DNA of 64,000 nt from Edaphobacter sp. 4G125 (lineage in GTDB: Bacteria; Acidobacteriota; Terriglobia; Terriglobales; Acidobacteriaceae). Shown one piece after another: positions 16,801-26,344 of the stretch (position 1 is the stretch's first letter; each line of letters starts with the position of its first letter). Where the stretch lies: NCBI RefSeq assembly GCF_014274685.1, contig NZ_CP060393.1, positions 1,671,501 through 1,735,500 on the forward strand. The letters are read 5' to 3'. The notes beneath the pieces are model-generated. The model saw nothing but the letters and a program-made list of their open reading frames with translations. It was not told the origin of the DNA and did not search any database. The translations under genes and the position numbers were made by a program.

Positions 16801-18000
16801 TCAATTCTGTGTTCCGGTGTTCTTGGTCTGTACTTCTACGCGCATTCCATCGACCAAGTAGTCCGGTGGGCTTGCGACGACTGCGTCACTCTTCGAAATT
16901 CCACTCGTAATCTCAATGGTGTCACCGAAATCGCGTCCGAGCGCTATCTCCTTTAGTCGAATCTCGCTTTTGTCCGTTACTATGGCGACCTGGGGGCCCG
17001 CAGCCTGATAGAGGACCGCTCCAGACGGAATGATCAACGAAGGTACCGGCACTGAAGGACGGAGATGTACTTCGGCATAGGCTCCCGGCATCAACTGTCC
17101 GGATGGATTTGGCACGTCGATTTCAGTAAGCAGAGTGTGAGACGCGGCGTCGATCGCGTGGCTGCTACGAACAACGCTTCCTTGAAACTGTTTTCCGGGA
17201 AGAGCCGTAAGTTCGAGTGTTGCGCTAAGGCCATTGGCAATCTGTTCGCTATAGTTCTCAGGTACAGAAACAAATACCCTGACTGTATCGATCTTCGAGA
17301 TCCGGAAGAGTTCAAATGTGGCTCCTCCGTTCCCCGCGTTCACGAGATCTCCGATATCGGTCCTGCGCTGCGTGATAATTCCATCAAATGGAGCAACGAC
17401 GCGCTCGAATCCCTGCATCTGTTGAAGGCGGTTTACGTTTGCATTCGCTGCTTGCAGGTTTGCCTTTTGTGCTTCTAGATTTTGGTTGTTTTGATCGACA
17501 TCCTGCTGCGAGACGGCATTGGTGACAATAAGTCCCTGATATCGTTTTGCCGTAATGCTGGCAAGAGTGAGATTGGCCTGCACCTGGCTGAGACTGGCGC
17601 GCGCCTGGCTTAGCTCTTGATCGACCTCGGGTGATTCGATGACGGCGAGCAACTGGCCTTGACGGACATGCGTTCCGATATCCGCATACCAGTGAGCGAC
17701 ATAGCCGTTCGTTCGCGCATAGATAGGCGAGTCTGAAAATGCCTGGATCGTACTCGGCAATGCCAAGTCACTACTGGGTGCTCCGCTCTGCGGATGAATC
17801 ACAGAGACAGGCTCTACCTGTAGTGCATACGTTGTCACGGCAAGTTTGTTGCTCGCCTGCGCGCGGAGAACCAGTGCAACTGCGCCGACTAGGCAAAGTA
17901 CCACCGGAGCCAGAAGAAAAAGCCGCACGCCGCTTCTCTTGCTCGAGGGTGAATGAGGAACGAGCAGCGTGTTCTCTGTTACAGGAGTTTCGCTAGGCAT
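16801..18000 (-). CDS. RND efflux periplasmic adaptor (membrane fusion protein)
   Basis: A 399-residue adaptor that links the inner-membrane pump to the outer-membrane channel. An N-terminal anchor (VRLFLLAPVVLCLVGAVALVL) is followed by a lipoyl half-motif (GYVAHWYADIGTHVRQGQLLA), a long coiled-coil hairpin (SQARASLSQVQANLTLASIT to NLQAANANVNRLQQM), the second lipoyl half (ERVVAPFDGIITQRRTDIGD), the beta-barrel and the membrane-proximal domain. It belongs to the HlyD_D23/HAE group rather than the metal group. Its start overlaps the end of the pump gene by 8 bp, consistent with coupled translation. Confidence 0.95.
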   Translation of the reverse strand: MPSETPVTENTLLVPHSPSSKRSGVRLFLLAPVVLCLVGAVALVLRAQASNKLAVTTYALQVEPVSVIHPQSGAPSSDLALPSTIQAFSDSPIYARTNGYVAHWYADIGTHVRQGQLLAVIESPEVDQELSQARASLSQVQANLTLASITAKRYQGLIVTNAVSQQDVDQNNQNLEAQKANLQAANANVNRLQQMQGFERVVAPFDGIITQRRTDIGDLVNAGNGGATFELFRISKIDTVRVFVSVPENYSEQIANGLSATLELTALPGKQFQGSVVRSSHAIDAASHTLLTEIDVPNPSGQLMPGAYAEVHLRPSVPVPSLIIPSGAVLYQAAGPQVAIVTDKSEIRLKEIALGRDFGDTIEITSGISKSDAVVASPPDYLVDGMRVEVQTKNTGTQN

Positions 18001-21000
18001 TGGCTGCCTCCAAATCTGTTTTGGGAGATTTTGAATTCTGTCGGATCATGGCAAAGATTATTGGAACAAAGAAGAGCGTTGAGATGGTAGCAAATAACAG
18101 ACCACCGATTACGGCGCGACCAAGAGGAGCGTTTTGCTCTCCGCCATCACCTAACCCAAGCACCATTGGGATCATGCCAATGATCATTGCCATCGCAGTC
18201 ATGATGACGGGGCGAAGACGCGTGGCTCCTGCCTCCAGCGCCGCCTTGAATGCGTCCTTGTTCTCTGCGAAATGTTCGTTCGCAAAGGTGATGACGAGAA
18301 CACTGTTAGAAGTGGCGACACCGATGCTCATGATTGTTCCCATCAGCGCAGGCACACTTAATGTTGTGTGTGTAAGAAAGAGAAACCAACAGATGCCAGC
18401 CAACGCTGCGGGCAGCGCCGTGATAATGATGAAAGCCTCTGTCCAGGATTGGAAGTTGACGACAAGGAGTAGATAGACCAGAGCTACAGCGAACGCAAGC
18501 CCATAGAAGAGGCCGGTAAAGGACGATTGCATGGTAGCAACTTGACCACGAGTTACGATCCGGCTGCCTCTTGGAAGTTTCTTCGAAACATCCGCCACGA
18601 CTCGCTGGACGTCATTTGCAACTCCGCCGAGGTCGCGTCCCTGCACACTGCCATAGATATCCACGACGCGCTGAACATCATAGTGGCTGACCACGGCCGG
18701 CTCGGACATCCTCGTCATAGTGGAGAGGTTCTCGAACAGCTGTGGAGCCGGAACACTAGGAGAGTTCACTGGTATATTGCCAACCGCATCAATCGAATCG
18801 AGCTTGTATTGCGGAGTCTGTACCGCAATGTTGTAGGAGACGCCGTTCTTTGGATTGAGCCAGAAATTAGGGGTTGTCTGAAAACTCGAACTGAGCGATA
18901 CCAGTACGTTGTCCGCAACATCACGTTCCGTCAGACCGACCTGCTGAATTCGTGTTCGGTCGATGTCATATTGCAGTCGAGGTTGATCGACGAGCTGCTG
19001 AATATGGACATCAACGGCTCCTGGTACGGCCCGTATCTTCTCGGCAATCTGAGCGGCGATCGCGAAGTTGCCTTCAAAATCATTGCCGACAATCTGAATA
19101 TCCAACGGAGCGGGAACGCCAAAGTTTAGTGTCTGACTAACGATGTCAGCGGGCTCAAAAGAGAATGAAGTCCCAGGGAACTGCTTGGGTAGATTCTCTC
19201 GCAAGCGAGAGACATAGTCCGCAGTGGGATGGTGTTTTGCACTTAACGAGACGAGAACCTCAGCATCGGCATTTCCGACTGTGCCACTGTTGCTGTAGGA
19301 GAGATTGATACCACTAGTGGGCAACCCGATGTTGTCGAGTATGCCATCCGTTTCGCCGGCGGGAATCTGAGTTCTGATATAACGATCAACCTGATCGACG
19401 AGACGTGCTGTCTCCTCTATACGGGTGCCCGTCTTCGCTCGCACATGCAGGCGAAACTGGCCTGCATCCACATAGGGAAAGAAATCTCTTCCAAGGAGTG
19501 GGATCAACAGCAGGCTTAACAAACAGAAGGCCAGGAAACAACTCGCAAAAATCTTTCTTTGCTCCAGGCATTGCGTTAAGAGGTGAAGATATCTATCGCG
19601 AAGCGCCTCAAAGCCGCTTTCGAAGCGCTGGTGGAGGCGGCCGAAGCGGCTGAGGGGACGGTTCCCTGCTATGAGGCGGTGTTGCTCAACCTCCTTCGGG
19701 AGCAGGAACATCACCAGCGTTGGAACGATTGTGCGAGAAAAGAAATAGGAAGCTAGTAAAGCAAATACTACTGCTTCAGCAAGAGGTACGAAAAGGTATC
19801 TAGCTACTCCAGACAAGAAGAACATCGGGACAAAGACGATGCTGATACATATCGTGGAAACGAATGCCGGAACCGCGATCTCCTGGGCTCCGTCGAGAAT
19901 TGCTTGATACAACTCCTTCCCCATGGCTACATTGCGCTGCATATTTTCGATCTCGACGGTCGCATCATCAACCAGAACGCCTACCGCAAGAGCCAGACCA
20001 CCCAGGGTCATGATGTTGATGCTCTCTCCCAAAGCGCTGAGGGTGAGCAGGGAGGTAAGAATCGAGAGAGGGATCGACACGCAGATGATCAACGTGCTTC
20101 GCCAGCTTCCGATAAAGACGAGGATCATGATGGAAGTAAGGCAGGCCGCAATCAACCCCTCTCGAACGACTCCGTTCAGAGAGGCTTTTACGAAGATCGA
20201 TTGATCTGCGAGTGGATGCATCACAAGCTCATTGGGGAGGGTGGCTGCAATACGCGGAAGAACGGCGCGGATTCCGGCAACGATGGCGAGTGTTGAGGCA
20301 CTGCCCGCCTTTTCGATCGTCAATAACGCGCCCCGCTGCCCGTCCTGTCGCACAATATTCTGCTGAACTGCGAAACCATCCCGGACATTTGCTACATCGC
20401 GGATGAAGATGGATCCACCGTTTACCGTTTTTATTGGCAGAGCATTGAGCTGGTCAACTGTAACTGGGGTCCCGTTCAATCCAATGTTGTATTCCGTTTT
20501 GCCAATCTTGGCGGTGCCCGAAGGCACAATGACATTCTGCGCGTTCACGGCATTGACGACATCGACGGGCGAAAGCCCTTTCGATTTCAGCTGAGAAGAA
20601 TCGATATCCACCATGATTTGGCGGACCTTTCCTCCATAGGGCAGTGGTACAGCGGCTCCGGGAACTGTGGCCAACTGGGGTCGAATAAAGTTCGATCCAA
20701 AGTCGTTAAGTTGTTGTTCAGAAAGGCCCTTGCCGCTGAGTCCAAGTTGCAGGATTGGAACGGTCGACGCACTATACTGAATAATTAATGGGGGCGTAAT
20801 GCCAGAAGGTAATTGCTTGAGAGTCGCTTGAGCCTCTGCCGTAACCTGGGCGATTGCTCCATCTACGTTCGCCTGCGGCTGCAGGTAAACCTTAATGACG
20901 GAGACACCGTTCAGCGACTGAGATTCAATGTGTTCAATGTTTCCGACGGTCGTCGTCAGAGCCCGTTCGTAGATGGACGTGATGCGCCTTTCCATCTCGG

Positions 21001-21166
21001 TAGGAGACAAGCCATTGAACGTCCAGATGATACTCACCACGGGGATATTGATGGACGGAAAGATGTCCACGGGCGTTCGCATCATCACCGGACTGACCAG
21101 AAAGAGGAGAAGTGCCAGAACGACAAACGTGTACGGTCGTGAGAGCGCGAGCCTAACGATCCACAT
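17993..21166 (-). CDS. RND multidrug efflux permease (HAE family)
   Basis: A 1057-residue inner-membrane proton/drug antiporter of the AcrB/MexF type. The ATG follows AGGAGG by 8 nt. The N-terminus MWIVRLALSRPYTFVVLALL is the first membrane helix, and the fourth helix contains LAVGVLVDDATVEIENM with the paired Asp residues of the proton relay. The duplicated second half has the matching IMSIGVATSNSVLVITFANE. Large periplasmic loops at about 40-330 and 560-860 form the porter and docking domains. In the second-half relay helix the acidic pair is replaced by neutral residues, as in HAE pumps. It is preceded 27 bp upstream by a receiver-only response regulator, suggesting two-component control of the operon. 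Confidence 0.95.
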   Translation of the reverse strand: MWIVRLALSRPYTFVVLALLLFLVSPVMMRTPVDIFPSINIPVVSIIWTFNGLSPTEMERRITSIYERALTTTVGNIEHIESQSLNGVSVIKVYLQPQANVDGAIAQVTAEAQATLKQLPSGITPPLIIQYSASTVPILQLGLSGKGLSEQQLNDFGSNFIRPQLATVPGAAVPLPYGGKVRQIMVDIDSSQLKSKGLSPVDVVNAVNAQNVIVPSGTAKIGKTEYNIGLNGTPVTVDQLNALPIKTVNGGSIFIRDVANVRDGFAVQQNIVRQDGQRGALLTIEKAGSASTLAIVAGIRAVLPRIAATLPNELVMHPLADQSIFVKASLNGVVREGLIAACLTSIMILVFIGSWRSTLIICVSIPLSILTSLLTLSALGESINIMTLGGLALAVGVLVDDATVEIENMQRNVAMGKELYQAILDGAQEIAVPAFVSTICISIVFVPMFFLSGVARYLFVPLAEAVVFALLASYFFSRTIVPTLVMFLLPKEVEQHRLIAGNRPLSRFGRLHQRFESGFEALRDRYLHLLTQCLEQRKIFASCFLAFCLLSLLLIPLLGRDFFPYVDAGQFRLHVRAKTGTRIEETARLVDQVDRYIRTQIPAGETDGILDNIGLPTSGINLSYSNSGTVGNADAEVLVSLSAKHHPTADYVSRLRENLPKQFPGTSFSFEPADIVSQTLNFGVPAPLDIQIVGNDFEGNFAIAAQIAEKIRAVPGAVDVHIQQLVDQPRLQYDIDRTRIQQVGLTERDVADNVLVSLSSSFQTTPNFWLNPKNGVSYNIAVQTPQYKLDSIDAVGNIPVNSPSVPAPQLFENLSTMTRMSEPAVVSHYDVQRVVDIYGSVQGRDLGGVANDVQRVVADVSKKLPRGSRIVTRGQVATMQSSFTGLFYGLAFAVALVYLLLVVNFQSWTEAFIIITALPAALAGICWFLFLTHTTLSVPALMGTIMSIGVATSNSVLVITFANEHFAENKDAFKAALEAGATRLRPVIMTAMAMIIGMIPMVLGLGDGGEQNAPLGRAVIGGLLFATISTLFFVPIIFAMIRQNSKSPKTDLEAANA

Positions 21167-21193
21167 CTCTTGAACCTCCTGAGGGTGTTTTGA

Positions 21194-21586
21194 CTAACAA
21201 CTTGCCGCGGCTCCATTTCGCGACGGCCTTACCGTGCGAAGGAACTCTTCTCCATCAATTGGCTTGTACAAAAATGCAAATGCACCTTGAGCAAGAGCGC
21301 GGCTGCTAACCTTATCATCCGGATGAGCCGTAACGAAGATGGCAGGCCGCGTAGGAAGGGTAGCCACCAGTCGTCGCTGTAACTCGCAGCCATTCATCCC
21401 AAGCATTCGGACATCAGTAACTAGGCAATTTACAGAGTCGAGTTTTCCTGGTTGAAGCGCTTCTTCGGCTGAACTGAATGGTCTGTCCTCTATCTCAACC
21501 GCATAAAGCAGATGTTCCAGCGACTCTCGCACGCATGCATCGTCATCTACCAGGGCGACGATGCAATGTTGCTGATGGTCTTCCAC
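21194..21586 (-). CDS. Receiver-only response regulator (FixJ-type receiver)
   Basis: About 130 residues from a GTG preceded by AAGGAG with 8 nt spacing; a longer TTG frame opens at 21643 but lacks a ribosome site. The receiver is complete: acidic pair in CIVALVDDDACVRESLEHLL, phosphorylated Asp in CLVTDVRMLGMNG, the switch Thr in AIFVTAHPDD and the Lys in FAFLYKPIDGEEF. No DNA-binding domain follows, so it must act through a partner or as a phosphate sink. It leads the RND operon and lies directly downstream of a broken FixJ-type regulator on the same strand. Confidence 0.8.
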   Translation of the reverse strand: MEDHQQHCIVALVDDDACVRESLEHLLYAVEIEDRPFSSAEEALQPGKLDSVNCLVTDVRMLGMNGCELQRRLVATLPTRPAIFVTAHPDDKVSSRALAQGAFAFLYKPIDGEEFLRTVRPSRNGAAASC

Positions 21587-21643
21587 CGATGGCTCTCCTT
21601 CGACTAACAATGTGATCGTAGGAGATTGATTAGCAGCTGCCAA

Positions 21644-22109
21644 TTATCGTTTTGTATTAGACCCTAGCTCTTTGGAATGCCAAGCTTTCCCGCAATTCGC
21701 ACGATATCCGCGAGAGATTGCGGCCATTTTCTTCATGATTTGGCCTCTGTGGATACGAATGGTGATATCACTGGTACCTAATTCCCATGCCGTCTCCTTG
21801 TTCAACAGACCCGAGACAACATACGGAAGGACCTCGCGCTCTCTGGGAGTGAGCAGCAAGTATCGTTTCTCTATCGCATTGAGTTCCGCGCGTTTTTTAA
21901 CCGTAGCTCGCCGTCGAGACGAACAGCGCTGTCGATGTCGTGAAGCAATTCTTCTGGCTCGAAAGGCTTTGAAAGGAATTCCATCGCACCGGCTTTCATG
22001 GCCTTGACAGCTGAGAGGATGTCCCGTGACCAGCAAGGAAAATGATGGGAGGATTTTCACGCCGAACTTTAGCCGACATTCCGACTGTGCGCGGGATGGA
22101 AGTTATAGG
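21644..22109 (-). pseudogene. Frameshifted FixJ-type response regulator with LuxR HTH
   Basis: Three minus-strand frames join into one FixJ-like protein. The first (22109-22030) reads PITSIPRTVG and then PPIIFLAGHG; after a one-base loss the second reads ILSAVKAMKAGAMEFLSKPF and EPEELLHDIDSAVRLDGEL. After a further one-base loss in a run of six A at about 21894-21899, the third gives KKRAELNAIEKRYLLLTPRE and the LuxR helix-turn-helix LLNKETAWELGTSDITIRIH to the stop. The first part of the receiver is also missing. Each join matches the expected FixJ family sequence, so this is a decayed gene. Confidence 0.75.
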
Positions 22110-22586
22110 TGCCTTACCTCGGTGTTGAAATAGCCCCCTACCTATCTATCACCGCGAGTTTCGAGGTGAGCGAGATAAGTCGGTCTATGAAAGTATGTGA
22201 ACCCCATCTCGAACATGCTTGAGGCAATACTTGAAATTTCCTGTAACGAGCCAAGCCCAGCTTTATTGGCAAGAGAGAGGAACGGAATATCCTTCGGGTC
22301 TGGACCGCGATGAATCGAGGTATCGGGGTCCGGAAGATGCAAACTCTCTTCGATCAAAAATACAGTCATAGAGGAGAGAGGCCAGAGCATCTAAATTTTC
22401 ACGTCGTACGATCTCCCGATATCCATCGACAATCCACGGACTGGTTACAGCCTGGATCTGGCCATCGAACAACTAATCTATAACGAGCTTGCCCTGTTAG
22501 CAAAACAGTTTTCTCCGCTAGACAAAATTTTCAATACCTTGGAGCCACGGTTCGAAATTCTCGAAGGAATACTTGGCACATGCGAA

Positions 22587-22614
22587 CGAGAAACATCAGG
22601 CAGTTTGTCATTCC
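22587..22614. repeat. 28-bp direct repeat, copy 1
   Basis: Starts CGAGAAACATCAGG and ends GTTTGTCATTCC; 27 of 28 bases match the copy at 22912-22939, same orientation, 325 bp apart. In one frame both encode RNIR(Q/R)FVIP. Confidence 0.8.
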
Positions 22615-22911
22615 TCACCTCTTTCATGTAGCCAAAACGGCTACGGAGAACAACGGCTCATGCACTCTTGGAGGGCCGATTGTATGTATTGCCGGTTATG
22701 CTGGGTTATTGTTGTCCCAATTCGGGCCAATAAAGAATTGGCTATAGGTCATTTTTCATGTAAAGACGCTATTGTTTTTAATAACCATGGATTAAGAATT
22801 AGCTTGTTAGCGTTTTTCGCAATGAAGAGTTAGTGGTCGATCCCTCTCAACTACACCAAAAATCTAGCAGTCGATTTGATTTGAGGAGCGACAAAAACAA
22901 AATCGAACTAT

Positions 22912-22939
22912 CGAGAAACATCAGGCGGTTTGTCATTCC
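22912..22939. repeat. 28-bp direct repeat, copy 2
   Basis: Differs from copy 1 (22587-22614) by one A-to-G change at its position 16. It could be a short duplication, or mark the edges of a 325-bp inserted segment. Confidence 0.8.
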
Positions 22940-23203
22940 AGGCACAAGCAATTTTCTGGCGCATTTTCGCCTTTTTAATCCTTCTTCTCAATGGAGAACT
23001 TTTCGTCGGTTTTTGGATCGATGATTACCTTCTAAAGACTGCGGAGAGTGCCTCAAGTAGGACCATTACTACACACCAAAGGAATGCGACCGTTACTAGA
23101 ATGGCTCCTGTGCGATGAAGCCAAGTCAGTGTTTGCTTGGACGCACTCTTTTTGCTTCTATGGTGCAGATCAACTCTTAGTTTGGAACTAACCGGTCGCA
23201 TTG

Positions 23204-26200
23204 TTAGTTCTCAAACTCATCGGATCGTGAAGGCAAAACATCCTTATCTCGCGCGACCCAGACGTACAGAGTGGGTAAAAGGAAGATGCTGATGAGGAGG
23301 GCTGTAATTAATCCGCCGACGATAACAATGGCGAAAGGGCGCTGAGAGTCAGACCCGATGCCGTGAGACATGGCAGCAGGCAGTAGTCCGAAGGTGGCCA
23401 CGAGCATGGTCATCATGATGGGCCGCAGGCGTAGCACGGCGCCTTCGACCGCCGACTCTTTGATAGTCATTCCGTTGGCCCGCAGTTGATTGATGTACTC
23501 AAGCATGATGACTCCGGTTTGCACGCAAACGCCAAAGAGAGCAAGAAATCCAACGCCGGAAGAAACGCTGAAGTGCGTGCCTGTAATAAGCAAGGCCAGC
23601 AGGCCGCCTACCGGCGCCATGGCAACGCTGGCAAGAATCAGCATGGCCCACTTGAAGGACTTATACATCGAATACAGGATGATGAAGATCAGTAATACGG
23701 TAAGCGGCACGATGATCATCATTCGCTTCTGAGCGCGCTGTTTACTCTGGTACTCGCCTTCCCATGCGATGCGATAACCACGAGGAAGCTTGACCTGCTT
23801 ATTGACTTTATCAATTGCTTCTTCAACCGTACTACCGAGGTCGCGGCCTCGGACACCAAATTTGATGGCAACGTAACGCTGGTTATTTTCGCGAAAGATC
23901 TCTGAACCTTCGTCACTCTCCTGCACGGTACAGAGTTGATCGAGCGAGACGCGCTCGCCGGAAGGAGATAGAAGACGAATATTGCGGATCGCTTCCTTGG
24001 TATCGCGATATTGCGGAAGATAACGCATTACCAGGTCATAGCGCGCTTCTCCGCGCAGGACCTGTGAAAGAGCGGTACCACCGACGGCGGTTTGAATGGC
24101 ATCCTGCACATCGGCGATGTTGATCTGAAAGCGCGCTGCCTGTTTGCGGTCGACCGTAAAATTAAGATCCGGCTGGCCGGTCACCTGCAGGATGCCGAGG
24201 TCGGTGATTCCCTTGATTCGGCTCATAACTGCCGCAGCCTGCTCGGCCTCATTTTCAAGCACGTGGAGATCATCGCCGTAGATTTTGGTTGCGAGCTGAC
24301 CTTTGACTCCGCTGACGGCTTCTTCCATGTTGTCTTCGATTGGCTGTGAAAAGCCCCAGATGGCACCAGGAAGTTTTTGGGTCAGCTGTTCATTCATGGC
24401 GGCAATCAGAGAGTCCTTATTGCCATGAAAGACAGGTCTCCACTGCTCCTTTGGCTTCAGATCGACGAAGTACTCTGTGTTGAAGAAGCTAGTGTGGTCC
24501 GTACCATCATCGGGCCTTCCTGTCTGACTGGTGCACTGTGTCACTTCGGGGAAGGAACAGAGAAGGATGCGTGCTTCATTAGTGATACGAATGCCTTCGC
24601 TTGGCCCCGCGCTTTGCGGGAGGATGCCGCGCACCCAGAGTGCGCCTTCATCGAGGTGAGGCAGGAACTCGGAACCAATCACACCACTAAAAGCCAGAAT
24701 AACGGCAATTAGCAATGCGAAGAGTGCGCTGCTTACGGTCACCCAACGATGCTCGATTGCCCATGTAACACTCCTGCGATAGTGCGCAGTCAGGAAGATC
24801 ATCACTGGGTTGTGCCACTCTTTGGCTCCTTTACGAAAGAGGAAGCTGGCAAGCACCGGTGCAATGATGATGGAAAACAGTAGTGCCCCCAATAACGCGA
24901 AAGCGACTGTCCACGCCATCGGTTTGAAGAGCCTTCCCTCGACCGCTTGCAGCGTAAAGATGGGCAGATATGCAGAAATGATGATGCCAATGGCATAGAA
25001 GACAGGCCGCTGTACTTCGTGCGCCGCCTCTGCGATGCGGACGATTGGCGGTCGGCTGTCCTCCTGTCTGTGGCCGAGATGACGGACGATGTTCTCCACC
25101 ATCACGACAGCGCCATCAACGACCATACCGAAATCCAACGCTCCGAGCGAAAGCAGATTGGCCGGAATATGTTTTAAGTCAAGGCAGATAGCTGCAAACA
25201 GAAGGGAGAACGGTATTGTGATGGCAACAATGAAAGCGCCACGCACATTGCCGAGGAAGAGAAAGAGAATGATGACAACGAGAATGATACCCTCGGTCAA
25301 GTTATGCAACACGGTATGTGTCGTGAAGTGCATCAGGTCGCTGCGGTCGATAAAAGGGACCAGCTTCACGCCCTGTGGAAGGATGTGGTCGTTCAGCTCC
25401 TGCACTTTCTGATGAATGCCTTCAAGCACCGGCTCGGCGTCGGCGCCCTTTTGCAGTAGAGCGATTCCCTCAGTTACATCCGGGTTATCAAGGATCTTGC
25501 CGTCCTGACGATGGATGACATGTGCTACCTGACCGAGGCGGATCTTTGCTCCTTGCGAGACGGTAGCGATGTCCTTAATACGAAGGGCTGTACCGTTCTT
25601 TGTAGTGACTACAGTGTTCTCGATGTCCTGAATATTGCGGACGAGGCCAACTTCACGAATGTTGATCTGCTGAAGGCCGGCCTCGATGAAACTACCGCCG
25701 GCATTGGCATTATTGTTGGCGATCTGCTGCTCTACTTGCGAGATACTGAGCCCATAAGAAATCAGTTTCTCTGGGTCGATGCGAACCTGGTATTCACGCG
25801 TGGGGCCACCGAAGGAGTTGACGTCGACGACTCCTGGGACTGATTTAAGATTCTTCTCGACAACCCAGTCTTCAAGCGATTTGAGCTCCATCGCGTCGTA
25901 TTGCGGATTCGAGCTCTGCAGAGTAAAGAAATAGATCTGGCCGACCGGGCTCCAGTCAGTTCCCATCTGCGGAACGACTCCTGTAGGGAGTGTGACCTGC
26001 GAGATTCTTTCGAGCACACGCTCGCGGTTTTCAAAATTTGTTGTCTCTTCACCGAATACCATTTCGACGGTCGAGAGGCCAAAGAGCGACCAGGAGCGGA
26101 CATGAGTTACCCCGGGGATGCCGTTGACCGCGACCTCGATGGGGATAGTGACCTGTTGCTCCATTTGTTCGGCCGAGATTCCGGGCCACTGTGTAATTAC

Positions 26201-26344
26201 GTCAACATAGTTATTGGCGACGTCGGGATATGCCTCCACCGGTAAGTTGTGGAAAGAGATCATGCCCCAGCCGAACAGCAAAATCGCAACCGCAAGTACA
26301 AGGAAGCGATTTTGTAGCGAGAAGTCGACGATCTTGCGAATCAT
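23204..26344 (-). CDS. czcA: Heavy-metal RND efflux pump, CzcA type
   Basis: A 1046-residue inner-membrane proton/metal antiporter. It begins MIRKIVDFSLQNRFLVLAVA, the normal CzcA/CusA opening. The fourth-helix signature reads LGALDFGMVVDGAVVMVENI; this DFG..VDG form is typical of divalent Co/Zn/Cd pumps, whereas the Cu/Ag form has a different motif (GAMVDAAIVMIEN). The second-half counterpart is LALFGVCVQTGVIMLEYINQ, and two periplasmic porter halves are present. It is the last gene of a three-gene operon read leftward; its start overlaps the adaptor stop by 4 bp. A divergent two-component system upstream is the likely regulator. The exact metal is an inference. Confidence 0.94.
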   Translation of the reverse strand: MIRKIVDFSLQNRFLVLAVAILLFGWGMISFHNLPVEAYPDVANNYVDVITQWPGISAEQMEQQVTIPIEVAVNGIPGVTHVRSWSLFGLSTVEMVFGEETTNFENRERVLERISQVTLPTGVVPQMGTDWSPVGQIYFFTLQSSNPQYDAMELKSLEDWVVEKNLKSVPGVVDVNSFGGPTREYQVRIDPEKLISYGLSISQVEQQIANNNANAGGSFIEAGLQQINIREVGLVRNIQDIENTVVTTKNGTALRIKDIATVSQGAKIRLGQVAHVIHRQDGKILDNPDVTEGIALLQKGADAEPVLEGIHQKVQELNDHILPQGVKLVPFIDRSDLMHFTTHTVLHNLTEGIILVVIILFLFLGNVRGAFIVAITIPFSLLFAAICLDLKHIPANLLSLGALDFGMVVDGAVVMVENIVRHLGHRQEDSRPPIVRIAEAAHEVQRPVFYAIGIIISAYLPIFTLQAVEGRLFKPMAWTVAFALLGALLFSIIIAPVLASFLFRKGAKEWHNPVMIFLTAHYRRSVTWAIEHRWVTVSSALFALLIAVILAFSGVIGSEFLPHLDEGALWVRGILPQSAGPSEGIRITNEARILLCSFPEVTQCTSQTGRPDDGTDHTSFFNTEYFVDLKPKEQWRPVFHGNKDSLIAAMNEQLTQKLPGAIWGFSQPIEDNMEEAVSGVKGQLATKIYGDDLHVLENEAEQAAAVMSRIKGITDLGILQVTGQPDLNFTVDRKQAARFQINIADVQDAIQTAVGGTALSQVLRGEARYDLVMRYLPQYRDTKEAIRNIRLLSPSGERVSLDQLCTVQESDEGSEIFRENNQRYVAIKFGVRGRDLGSTVEEAIDKVNKQVKLPRGYRIAWEGEYQSKQRAQKRMMIIVPLTVLLIFIILYSMYKSFKWAMLILASVAMAPVGGLLALLITGTHFSVSSGVGFLALFGVCVQTGVIMLEYINQLRANGMTIKESAVEGAVLRLRPIMMTMLVATFGLLPAAMSHGIGSDSQRPFAIVIVGGLITALLISIFLLPTLYVWVARDKDVLPSRSDEFEN

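Larger units (their letters stand above)
22110..23203. other. Gene-poor stretch of 1.1 kb, apparently decayed
   Basis: Only short frames occur. On the minus strand at 22142-22472 two overlapping frames (IQAVTSPWIVDGYREIVRRE in one; LANKAGLGSLQEISSIASSM in the other) look like pieces of one protein broken by a frameshift, but I do not recognise it. On the plus strand, short hydrophobic frames at 22573-22833 and 22930-23118 follow two copies of a 28-bp repeat. It is AT-richer than its surroundings near 22700-23000. Confidence 0.5.

Noticed and set aside
22142-22472. Overlapping minus-strand frames that look like pieces of one protein
   Set aside because: They may be a frameshifted relic, but I could not recognise a family and so do not call a named pseudogene.
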